Under the pieces are notes generated by a model. The model was not told the origin of the DNA. It saw only the letters and a list, made by a program, of their open reading frames with translations, and made no database searches. Made by a program: the position numbers and the translations under genes. This document shows, piece after piece, positions 1 through 6,254 of a stretch of 6,869 nt of DNA. Each line of letters opens with the position of its first letter. The stretch's first letter is position 1. The stretch lies in contig JBJXFC010000247.1 in NCBI GenBank assembly GCA_046153915.1, forward strand, positions 1-6,869. Direction: 5' to 3'. This DNA is from JANNVZ01 sp046153915. GTDB taxonomy: Bacteria; Bacteroidota; Bacteroidia; Flavobacteriales_D; Sanyastnellaceae.

Positions 1-504
1 AGCCGTTATGTTGTAGTTGGTTTTTGGATTGGCCAGATCGATGGGTTTATGCGCCACATTGAGGTCACCGCAAAAAACGACTGGCTTTTTCTTTTCAAGC
101 TTCTTCAAAAACTTCAGCAAATCAGCATCCCATTTTTCGCGGTAGTCGAGACGCACAAGTTCTTGACCGCTATTGGGAACATAACACGTAACAAAATAAA
201 ACTGGTTGTATTCAACAGTAAGCACACGACCTTCCTGATCGTGTTCGCCCACTCCAATGCCTTTTGAAACGCTTAGTGGTTTTGATTTCGACAGAACCGC
301 TGTGCCGCTGTAGCCCGGGCGAACGGCGCTATTCGAAAACAATTCAAATCCGTCCATTCCGAAAAGTGCTTCACGCACCTGGTCATCGTTGGCTTTGGTT
401 TCCTGAAATCCGATAGCATCTGGATTCATTTTAGCAATGCTGTCAAACAATCCTTTTTTGACAGTCGCACGGATACCGTTTACGTTGAATGAAATTAGTT
501 TCAT
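1..504 (-). CDS. xth: Exodeoxyribonuclease III (N-terminal 168 residues, cut by window edge)
   Basis: This encodes an AP endonuclease / 3'-5' exonuclease of the ExoIII (XthA) branch of the endonuclease/exonuclease/phosphatase fold, a cytoplasmic base-excision-repair enzyme that cuts 5' to abasic sites and trims 3' blocks. The ATG at 504 opens with MKLISFNVNGIRA, the classic ExoIII start. Active-site residues by family comparison are N7, E35 (in GFQETK), Y108 (in CYVPNSG), and D147 and N149 (in CGDLNVAHKPID), followed by NPK. The reading frame is open to base 1. The C-terminal ~85-100 residues, with the expected catalytic Asp and His, lie outside the window; the family is usually about 250-270 aa. 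The gene lies 37 bp downstream of the CPBP gene on the same strand and may have its own promoter. Identification is secure; exact substrate preference is not visible. Confidence 0.96.
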   Translation of the reverse strand, partial: MKLISFNVNGIRATVKKGLFDSIAKMNPDAIGFQETKANDDQVREALFGMDGFELFSNSAVRPGYSGTAVLSKSKPLSVSKGIGVGEHDQEGRVLTVEYNQFYFVTCYVPNSGQELVRLDYREKWDADLLKFLKKLEKKKPVVFCGDLNVAHKPIDLANPKTNYNITA

Positions 505-527
505 GGTGATAAAGAAAATAGCGGTGG

Positions 528-535
528 CAAATATG
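528..535 (-). promoter_or_regulatory. Possible -7 element of an xth promoter
   Basis: The minus strand reads CATATTTG, a 7/8 match to the Bacteroidota -7 consensus TAnnTTTG, 23 bases upstream of the xth ATG. The extended string ATATTTGCC is shared with the dnaN promoter candidate. No good -33 TTG was found at the usual spacing, so xth may instead be read through from the CPBP gene. Confidence 0.28.
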
Positions 536-551
536 GTTGAATCAGTTCAAC
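536..551. repeat. Short perfect inverted repeat at the CPBP stop / xth upstream region
   Basis: GTTGAA and TTCAAC arms (6 bp each) flank a 4-base spacer that holds most of the CPBP stop codon region. No T-tract follows on the minus strand, so it is not a convincing intrinsic terminator. It directly abuts the candidate xth -7 element, so it could be a weak hairpin, an operator, or chance. Confidence 0.3.
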
Positions 552-1159
552 ATTGCCACGAATTCTAACCACGGATCACGATTTAATATCCAGTAAAAGA
601 AAAAACATCCGAGCCATCCGTGAAAAAGTCCAAGCGACCAGATATTGGGCCATTTCATAAATAGTCGGGTGTAAAACAATGCGAGGAAAAAAGTTCCAGC
701 AACAAGAATCAGAGATGGATAATGTACAATCGCAAACATAAATGCCGTTGCAATAACCACGATCCAGACTGGTTTTTTCATGGCCTGTAGATTGCCACCA
801 ATAAGACTCATCATCAAAAACTGCTGGATAACGCCCCAGATCGGATAAAGCAGCAAAATTGGAATCATATGAATGGTCCAAACCAAACTACCATTCCATG
901 CAGCAAATCCAACTAAAGCGATAAAGACAAGAAGGGCAAAAATTCCTGTGGCGACAAAAGATTGCTTTAGATAATCTCTGCTGAATCCCCACTTGCGGAA
1001 CACATCGGGATCAGACTTTCGCCTGAAAATGATATATCCAATCCAGAATAGACAAGCACCAACTACATAGACAAATTTCAGCGACAACACATCCACCATC
1101 AGGAATTTCAAAAACCCTGTGGTGATGGCACCTGCGATTTCGAATTTGCGAAAATTCAA
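542..1159 (-). CDS. CPBP-type (CAAX protease / Rce1-like) intramembrane protein with an altered first motif
   Basis: This is a multi-pass membrane protein of 205 aa with hydrophobic segments at about residues 27-45, 68-88, 95-117, 131-147, 149-168 and 173-191. CPBP (Abi/Rce1) proteases have an EExxxR-type motif, an FxxxH motif and a late His motif. Here the second and third are visible: F142..H146 (FAIVH) and H180 (LFHGW). At the first motif, however, the glutamate pair is replaced by Q112-Q113 (VIQQFLM). It may therefore be a non-classical protease or a pseudo-enzyme; substrate unknown. The frame is closed by the upstream gene's stop. The longest start is TTG at 1159, which leaves a 6-nt gap to the DUF4197 gene. 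The first ATG, at 1099 (residue 21), is an alternative start that still keeps all membrane segments. The close spacing implies co-transcription with the DUF4197 gene. Confidence 0.72.
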   Translation of the reverse strand: MNFRKFEIAGAITTGFLKFLMVDVLSLKFVYVVGACLFWIGYIIFRRKSDPDVFRKWGFSRDYLKQSFVATGIFALLVFIALVGFAAWNGSLVWTIHMIPILLLYPIWGVIQQFLMMSLIGGNLQAMKKPVWIVVIATAFMFAIVHYPSLILVAGTFFLALFYTRLFMKWPNIWSLGLFHGWLGCFFFYWILNRDPWLEFVAMLN

Positions 1160-1165
1160 ACCGGA

Positions 1166-1906
1166 TTATTTATCGAGCGAACCAAACACTTTTTTCAGAA
1201 TATCACTGACGCGTGCAGCCGGATTCTTGCGGATTTTCTTTTCTTCTTCACCGACGTAATGGAATAGTCCGGCCATTGCTTTTTCGGTAACATAAGCGTT
1301 CAGATCAGGATTGACAGCTTGTCCGCCGGTAAGCACTGTTGCTGTATTGTATGCATTTGCCAAAGGACTCCAGTACGAAGTGAGTTTTACTTCATCGATG
1401 GCTTTCTGCACGATGGGTGAAAATTTATTCGTCAGTTCGGCAGTAGTTGTGCGTTTCAAATAAGCCGTTGCAGCGGTGCTATCGCCTTTCAGAATAGCGA
1501 ATCCATCCTCAACCGACATGGATGTAATGCTGTTTACAAAAACCTGCACAGCTTCTTTGGCTGCCAGTTCAGCAGCGCGATTGAGGTTGGCTTCAAATTT
1601 CTGCACTTCAGCATTTAACCCTAGTTGAATGGCTTTATCTTTTACCTTTTGAGCTTCTGCTGGAAAAGGAATACGGATTATGGGATTATTGGCAAATCCA
1701 CCATCCTTACCAGTAAAAGAAACTGCATTTTGGGCGCCGACTTTAAGTGCCTCACGCAATCCTTGAATCACTTCAGCATTGGATAGAGGAGTGCTTCCGG
1801 ATTGCTGAGGAATGCCATTCATAATGCCTTCGAGTTGCGCAGGGTCACAGGCTTGTAGGCTGATTAGAAGCGCGGAGATACTTAAGATGATCCAGGATTT
1901 TTTCAT
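1166..1906 (-). CDS. DUF4197 family putative lipoprotein
   Basis: The 246-aa product starts at the ATG at 1906 (MKKSWII...). A longer TTG-started reading is possible but would bury the signal peptide. Residues 1-19 form a lipoprotein signal peptide ending in a lipobox LQAC with Cys20, so the mature protein is probably lipid-anchored in the cell envelope. The rest matches the DUF4197 pattern from recall: GFANNPIIRIPFP near residues 70-82, a long helical NRAAELAAKEA stretch, a LKRTT segment, VNPDLNAYVTEKAMAGLF, and a charged C-terminus EEEKKIRKNPAAR..LLKK-like. The function of this family is unknown. It lies downstream of the dnaN terminator and 6 nt upstream of the CPBP gene, suggesting a two-gene unit. 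No strong promoter was found in the short gap before it. Confidence 0.9.
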   Translation of the reverse strand: MKKSWIILSISALLISLQACDPAQLEGIMNGIPQQSGSTPLSNAEVIQGLREALKVGAQNAVSFTGKDGGFANNPIIRIPFPAEAQKVKDKAIQLGLNAEVQKFEANLNRAAELAAKEAVQVFVNSITSMSVEDGFAILKGDSTAATAYLKRTTTAELTNKFSPIVQKAIDEVKLTSYWSPLANAYNTATVLTGGQAVNPDLNAYVTEKAMAGLFHYVGEEEKKIRKNPAARVSDILKKVFGSLDK

Positions 1907-1952
1907 AGGGCGAATATCAGTCAAAAGCCAGGCCAACGATGTGCGAGATCAT

Positions 1953-1980
1953 AAAAAAACCCGAACAATGTCCGGGTTTT
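1953..1980 (-). terminator. Intrinsic terminator of dnaN
   Basis: On the minus strand an 8-bp stem (AAAACCCG paired with CGGGTTTT) with a 9-base loop is followed by an extended run of T. It sits 20 bases after the dnaN stop and before the DUF4197 start, so it separates these two transcription units. The A/T-flanked stem could also work weakly on the plus strand. Confidence 0.85.
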
Positions 1981-1999
1981 ATGCTTGATTTAAAATTTC

Positions 2000-3121
2000 T
2001 TATGAGTTCAGCATCACAGGCATCACGAGCATCAGAATATCTTCTGCATCGTTTTCGCCTTCTACCTGCGTGATAATACCAGCGCGGTTTGGAGCACTCA
2101 TTTCAATATTGATATTCTCTGAATCGAGATTGGTAAGCATTTCTGAAAGGAAACGGGAATTAAATCCGATTTCCATATCGTCGCCGGCGTAGGTGCAGGT
2201 AAGCCTTTCCTGGGCTTCATTGGCAAAATCCAAATCTTCAGCAGAAAGATTCAATTCACTTCCACCTATTTTCAAACGAACCTGATGGGTTGTTTTGTTG
2301 GCGAAAATGGAAACACGTTTGATGCTATTTTGAAGATCCAGACGATCAACAGTCAATTTGAAAGGATTTTCCTTCGGAATAACAGCTTCGTAGTTTGGGT
2401 ATTTTCCTTCAATAAGACGACACATCAACGTCACATTGTCAAAAGAGAATACAGCATTGTTCTCATTGTATTCGAGTTTCACATCTGCCTTAACAGCGTT
2501 CAATATACCCTTCAACAAATTGAGTGGCTTTTTCGGAACGATAAATGAAGCAGACTGACCTCCAGCTACATCGCGACGACCATAACGCACCAATTTGTGA
2601 GCGTCAGTGGCTACGAAACGAATATTGTCTTCATTTACTTCGAAATATACACCGCTCATTACAGGGCGCATATCGTCGTTTCCGGCAGCAAACAATGTTT
2701 TGCTGATAGCGCGACCGAGGGCTTCGCTGCTGATATTGAATGACTGAGCACCTTCCAAAGCCGGAGCTTTCGGAAAATCTTCACCATTGTGGCCAGTCAG
2801 TTTGTATTTACCATAATCGCTGCTGATCTCGATACCGTAAGTCTTTTCGTCTATGGTAAAGGTGAGCGGCTGTTCGGGCAGGGTTTTCAATGTATCGAGC
2901 AAAAGACGGGCAGGCATGGCAATCATACCTTCATCCTTGGCTTCAATAGCCATGCGGGTAGTCATGGCAGTTTCGAGATCACTTGCGCTGATGGTCAGTT
3001 CTTTATTCTTAATCTCGAATAAAAAATTGTCCAGAATGGGCAGTGTATTGCTGTTGTTCAAAACCCCTTGCAGCAATTGCAGTTGTTTGAGCAGAGCTGT
3101 GCTTGTAACGATGAATTTCAT
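2000..3121 (-). CDS. dnaN: DNA polymerase III subunit beta (sliding clamp)
   Basis: This is the ring-forming processivity clamp that tethers DNA polymerase III and many repair proteins to DNA. The 373-aa length is normal for the family. The ATG at 3121 (MKFIVTSTALL) is chosen because it matches the usual beta-clamp N-terminus; an upstream TTG would add 14 unlike residues. Family landmarks are LPILDNFLFE (27-36), the second-domain ATDAHKLVRY (171-180), RLIEGKYPNYEAVIP (235-249) leading into domain 3, and the C-terminal VMPVML, which forms part of the client-binding pocket, followed by a two-residue NS tail. All three clamp domains are intact. It is a single-gene unit, with its own promoter candidate upstream and a terminator downstream. 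It is transcribed away from the SMC-like operon across a 342-bp gap. Confidence 0.98.
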   Translation of the reverse strand: MKFIVTSTALLKQLQLLQGVLNNSNTLPILDNFLFEIKNKELTISASDLETAMTTRMAIEAKDEGMIAMPARLLLDTLKTLPEQPLTFTIDEKTYGIEISSDYGKYKLTGHNGEDFPKAPALEGAQSFNISSEALGRAISKTLFAAGNDDMRPVMSGVYFEVNEDNIRFVATDAHKLVRYGRRDVAGGQSASFIVPKKPLNLLKGILNAVKADVKLEYNENNAVFSFDNVTLMCRLIEGKYPNYEAVIPKENPFKLTVDRLDLQNSIKRVSIFANKTTHQVRLKIGGSELNLSAEDLDFANEAQERLTCTYAGDDMEIGFNSRFLSEMLTNLDSENINIEMSAPNRAGIITQVEGENDAEDILMLVMPVMLNS

Positions 3122-3168
3122 GGATTCAATAACTTGTTTTGACCGAAAACCTTTCCGGTGCAAGGCGG

Positions 3169-3195
3169 CAAATATAGGCGGGCGAACCCGTCAAA
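3169..3195 (-). promoter_or_regulatory. Candidate dnaN promoter (Bacteroidota type)
   Basis: The minus strand carries TTTG (3195-3192), 15 bases, then TATATTTG (3176-3169), a perfect match to the -7 consensus TAnnTTTG. The 15-base spacer is shorter than the usual ~17-23, which is the weak point. The implied start would give a leader of about 40 bases before the dnaN ATG. A CGGG-TTCG-CCCG palindrome (3179-3190) lies between the two boxes. Confidence 0.5.
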
Positions 3196-3305
3196 GAAGG
3201 CGTTTTTTCAACAAGGTTTCCTCTCTGTCCTTTACTGCCATTCCAGGCGCGAACAAACCTCTTTAGCACAAATACCCAATCCCTTACTAGAAATTTTCTC
3301 AACAA

Positions 3306-3355
3306 TTATTAATTCTTCATCAACAATTCGCGGAGTTATTAGCAATTCATCAACA
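3306..3355. repeat. Imperfect direct repeat, 20 bp units with 30 bp period
   Basis: Unit 1 (3306-3325) is TTATTAATTCTTCATCAACA and unit 2 (3336-3355) is TTATTAGCAATTCATCAACA. They agree at 16 of 20 positions, with the four differences contiguous in the middle. The period is close to three helical turns. The second copy ends 4 bases before the -33 element of the candidate operon promoter, a position suited to a regulator binding site. Confidence 0.5.
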
Positions 3356-3359
3356 TGGC

Positions 3360-3391
3360 TTGTTACGCAAGCCCATGTGAAAATAGCTTTG
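3360..3391 (+). promoter_or_regulatory. Candidate promoter of the SMC-like operon
   Basis: TTG (3360-3362), a 21-base spacer, and TAGCTTTG (3384-3391) fit the Bacteroidota -33/-7 pattern TTG-N(17-23)-TAnnTTTG. This predicts a transcript starting near 3398, with a leader of about 65 bases before the ATG at 3464. The direct repeat lies immediately upstream. Confidence 0.45.
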
Positions 3392-3463
3392 TTGGTTCCG
3401 AATAAGGTTTGCGGTTGGGTTATCCATTCCATAAAACCATCTCCGGCGAAATAAAATACACTT

Positions 3464-6115
3464 ATGATTTCAAGAATTGTAGCAGTAAACACCAGCATTT
3501 TTGTGAATGCAGAATTGAGGTTGGATGATTGTGATTCGCTTCAACTGGTAGGTCCAAATAACGTAGGTAAATCGACTTTGATTTATGCGTTGAACTTCCT
3601 ATTCATTGTAGATGGAAGTAAAATGAGTTTCTCTGGTCAGCGCCGCGGTGACAAAGAAACTATTCACCACTATTTCCCTACACACAACCAGAGTTATATC
3701 ATCTTCGAAGTATCGAAAATCACTCCCTATTCCATTCTCGTAAAAAGGGATGCCGAAGGAGAACTCGATTATTATAAAATCTCTGCGGCCTACGATCAGG
3801 AATTTTATTTCAAAAAAGACGGTTCGCAACTTCGCATTCGCAAATGGGATGAAGTTGTGGAATACCTGGAAACACAAAACATCGAGCTCTACAACTTTAA
3901 GAGTAAATCGGAAGTATTCAATGCCGTTTACCAACGTGGTCGCAAAAACGAAGCTGCTGTATGGTTGGAAGAAGGAGTGCGCACCGACGGATTGAGCAAT
4001 AACTTCTCGAAGATCTATCGTTACCTCATCAACTCCAAACTCATCACCAACAAGACACTGAAAGACTCTCTGGTGATAGCCGACAACCGCGAGAATGAAG
4101 GTTTGAATTTCTCGATGAAGAATAAAAAAGACATTACGGATTTGTTGCGTATAAACGATGAAATCCGCATTGTAAAAAGCATTCAGAAAGACTTTGAAGA
4201 ATTTCGTGAGGTTGTAAATCTGTACAAAGCAAAAACACGCATCGTAAGTGATCTTGTTTTTGCGTTCAACAAACAATACCAGGGCACTATCAACGAACTT
4301 GACAGCTCACGTCTCGACAAAGAGAAAGGGTTTGCAAGTCATGTAATCACACTCAACGAAAAACTCAAACCAAAGCAGGAGGAATTGCTTCGCGAAATCG
4401 GTAAAAAGGAAACCGAAATAGACATGCGCGAAGAAGGATTCATAGTAATGCAACGCGAGCTCGATGAAATCAATGCGTATGAAACGAAATCTTTCCTGGA
4501 AGAATCTCTGATCAATTTAGACACGCGTCGTCGTGATGCAGAGGTGCGTATTACCATGGTGGAAAATCAGAAAATGACCACCAAACAACTGGAACAAAAA
4601 CTGGGCAAACTCGATCATGATATCAAACGTCTCGAGTTGCAGGTGAAGAATTATGACAACCAGCTCATCACCAGTTTGACGGCCAAAGACAGCGATCGCA
4701 AACTCCTTTATTATATACTGTCTCCGGAATTCGCAGCACAGAGTTCGGACATCGTGACCAAAAAAATCACGAAGACAGGCACTACCATGAAAATATTTGA
4801 TGGTGAAGTAGAATTGCCGAAGAAGATGGATCTTCCGGAGATTCCAAGTGTTGCCGTATTAAAACAGGAAATGATTGAGTTGAAGACTGAGAAATCTGAA
4901 CTCGAAAAACTGTGGGCGGTGGCGATGGATTTTGAAAAAGCCAAAAAAGAGCTTGCCAAAATCAACGGAGAAATTGAAGTTGTCAAAGACAAACTCAAAA
5001 AACTCGAAACAAAGCCAGAACTCGCAAATAAAGCCGATTTGCTGGGTCAGGAATTGCGTAAACTCAAGGGTGAAAAAGACAATCTTGAAAAAGAACTCGA
5101 TACCATTAAGAAGGATATTGCAGCGAAGAGCCTTGCGCTGGAAACCATGCGCGAAGATACCCGCAAGATGGAAGAGCGTATTATCGAATTGAAGAAACGC
5201 AAGACCGAAATCGAAATGTTGGGCATCACTCCTACTGAGCATGAAACAACAGAAAGTCTCGATGAAATTTATACGAAAATCAAACTCAGCAGCAACGACC
5301 GCGAAACACTGAAGGTGAATAAAGACCGTTCATTCGATCAACTACGTTTTAAAACAAGTTCGGCAATTGCGAGTGAAACAGAATTTATCAAATTTATTGA
5401 GGATGAAATTGCATGTATTGTAGATAAGGAGAAAAGTATCGACGGATTGTTGCAGAGTATTTCTACCCAATTTGCGAATCCAGCTTACAATCTTCGCAAA
5501 CGCTATGAAGAGTTCAAAGCCTTCGTATACAACCGTTTCAATGAAAGTCTCGCGAAAACACGCATTTCCAATATTGAATCACTCAAGATCGAATTGGTAG
5601 ACAACAAACGAGTTTTGTATGAACTGGAGCGCATCAGTGCCATCCAGAATCTGAGCTCACAATTGTCGCTTGAATTTGATCCGGGAGAAGACCTCAAAAT
5701 TCTCAACGAATATTTGGATGGCGGCAAAAAACTCGACTTCCAGGATTTGTTTGACATCGAACTTGTACTCGATGTAAAAGGACATTTGAAACGCGTTGAC
5801 TTAAAAGAACAGGTAGAATCGGATGGTACTGACCGTATGATTCGACTTGTGATTGTAATGGCCATCATCAACCGATTGGCGATAAGTGACACGATGAACC
5901 GAATTGCGTTGTTTATAGACGAGATCGGAACCATCGACGAACAGAACCGTCCACAGATTGTGCAATTCTGCAACGAGCACAACTTCATTCCAATTTTTGC
6001 AGCACCTCAGCCTTACGATGGATTCTCGAAGTATTACTTCATCTTCCGTGCAAAAGGAAAAATCAATGTCAACGACAAGCAGCACGCTGTTCGCCGCGAA
6101 GCATTGACCAGCTAA
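3464..6115 (+). CDS. SMC/MukB/MksB-like ATPase (condensin-type, possible Wadjet-like JetC)
   Basis: This 883-aa ABC-type ATPase has SMC architecture. Walker A GPNNVGKST lies at residues 30-38 (K36) near the N-terminus. A first coiled-coil-rich arm spans about 228-405, a short hinge-like non-coil segment 406-462, and a second charged coil 463-585. After a break near 586-600, more helices lead into the C-terminal head half. The signature position reads VESDGTDRM (E785, G788) rather than LSGGQ/E. Walker B is ALFIDE (D819, E820), followed by IGTIDEQNR and FAAPQP (A846-P848), the latter resembling the end of MukB/MksB more than canonical SMC or RecN. By family knowledge such proteins dimerise and move DNA with a kleisin. 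The ATG is preceded in frame by a stop at 3452, so it is the earliest start; no Shine-Dalgarno is visible. It is the first gene of a plus-strand operon whose third gene looks like a kleisin. An SbcC-like or other coiled-coil ATPase is a less likely alternative. Confidence 0.8.
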   Translation: MISRIVAVNTSIFVNAELRLDDCDSLQLVGPNNVGKSTLIYALNFLFIVDGSKMSFSGQRRGDKETIHHYFPTHNQSYIIFEVSKITPYSILVKRDAEGELDYYKISAAYDQEFYFKKDGSQLRIRKWDEVVEYLETQNIELYNFKSKSEVFNAVYQRGRKNEAAVWLEEGVRTDGLSNNFSKIYRYLINSKLITNKTLKDSLVIADNRENEGLNFSMKNKKDITDLLRINDEIRIVKSIQKDFEEFREVVNLYKAKTRIVSDLVFAFNKQYQGTINELDSSRLDKEKGFASHVITLNEKLKPKQEELLREIGKKETEIDMREEGFIVMQRELDEINAYETKSFLEESLINLDTRRRDAEVRITMVENQKMTTKQLEQKLGKLDHDIKRLELQVKNYDNQLITSLTAKDSDRKLLYYILSPEFAAQSSDIVTKKITKTGTTMKIFDGEVELPKKMDLPEIPSVAVLKQEMIELKTEKSELEKLWAVAMDFEKAKKELAKINGEIEVVKDKLKKLETKPELANKADLLGQELRKLKGEKDNLEKELDTIKKDIAAKSLALETMREDTRKMEERIIELKKRKTEIEMLGITPTEHETTESLDEIYTKIKLSSNDRETLKVNKDRSFDQLRFKTSSAIASETEFIKFIEDEIACIVDKEKSIDGLLQSISTQFANPAYNLRKRYEEFKAFVYNRFNESLAKTRISNIESLKIELVDNKRVLYELERISAIQNLSSQLSLEFDPGEDLKILNEYLDGGKKLDFQDLFDIELVLDVKGHLKRVDLKEQVESDGTDRMIRLVIVMAIINRLAISDTMNRIALFIDEIGTIDEQNRPQIVQFCNEHNFIPIFAAPQPYDGFSKYYFIFRAKGKINVNDKQHAVRREALTS

Positions 6116-6149
6116 TTCAACCATCCTACACTTTTAAACCCAGACCAAC

Positions 6150-6254
6150 ATGAACACACCCATTGAGAATTTTGAATCCGTTGAACAGGTAAAAATGAAA
6201 TTTCACCTGATTGAGGAAGAGGAAACCATTGAAATCGAAGAAGTCGAATCATGA
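6150..6254 (+). CDS. Very small acidic protein (34 aa), unrecognised
   Basis: The ATG at 6150 follows the ATPase stop by 34 bases, and the TGA at 6252-6254 overlaps the next gene's ATG in an ATGA arrangement, as in translationally coupled genes. The peptide has 11 Glu, no Asp or Arg, and only two Lys (K15, K17); the end is dominated by a run of Glu alternating with Ile/Val (LIEEEETIEIEEVES). No known domain is recognised. It is far too short to be a MukE/JetB-type subunit. It could be a genuine small partner that binds a basic surface of the complex, or simply a leader ORF delivering ribosomes to the next gene. The tight coupling and operon position support its being translated; composition alone is weak evidence. 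Confidence 0.55.
   Translation: MNTPIENFESVEQVKMKFHLIEEEETIEIEEVES

Larger units (their letters stand above)
3122..3463. other. Divergent intergenic region between dnaN and the SMC-like operon
   Basis: This 342-bp stretch has no convincing gene. From left to right it holds the dnaN leader and promoter candidate (-7 TATATTTG, with a small GC-rich palindrome upstream of it), an unremarkable segment, an AT-rich part with a 30-bp-period direct repeat, and the promoter candidate for the rightward operon followed by a leader of roughly 65-70 bases. Short ORFs crossing it on both strands show no recognisable domains and conflict with the better-supported genes. Confidence 0.7.

Noticed and set aside
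1907..1950. A weak promoter-like string (TTG, 15 bases, GATATTCG on the minus strand) before the DUF4197 gene
   Set aside because: Two mismatches in the -7 box, and it would place the transcript start almost on the ATG.
2853..3266. Plus-strand ORF of 137 aa antisense to dnaN
   Set aside because: It is a mirror of the highly conserved dnaN coding sequence with no family match.
3232..3432. Minus-strand ORF of 66 aa (from the ATG at 3432; a longer reading reaches 3498) in the dnaN/SMC gap
   Set aside because: It covers the likely promoter of the plus-strand operon, has no recognisable domain, and its internal VDE/LLI-type repetition is explained by the DNA direct repeat.
3158..3454. Plus-strand ORF of 98 aa across the intergenic region
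   Set aside because: It overlaps the dnaN promoter candidate, has low-complexity Ser/Asn-rich content and no recognisable family, and ends just before the well-supported ATPase start.
3599..4276. Long minus-strand ORF of 225 aa inside the ATPase gene
   Set aside because: It is antisense to conserved ATPase head-domain sequence and has no independent domain; it reads as a shadow of the real gene.
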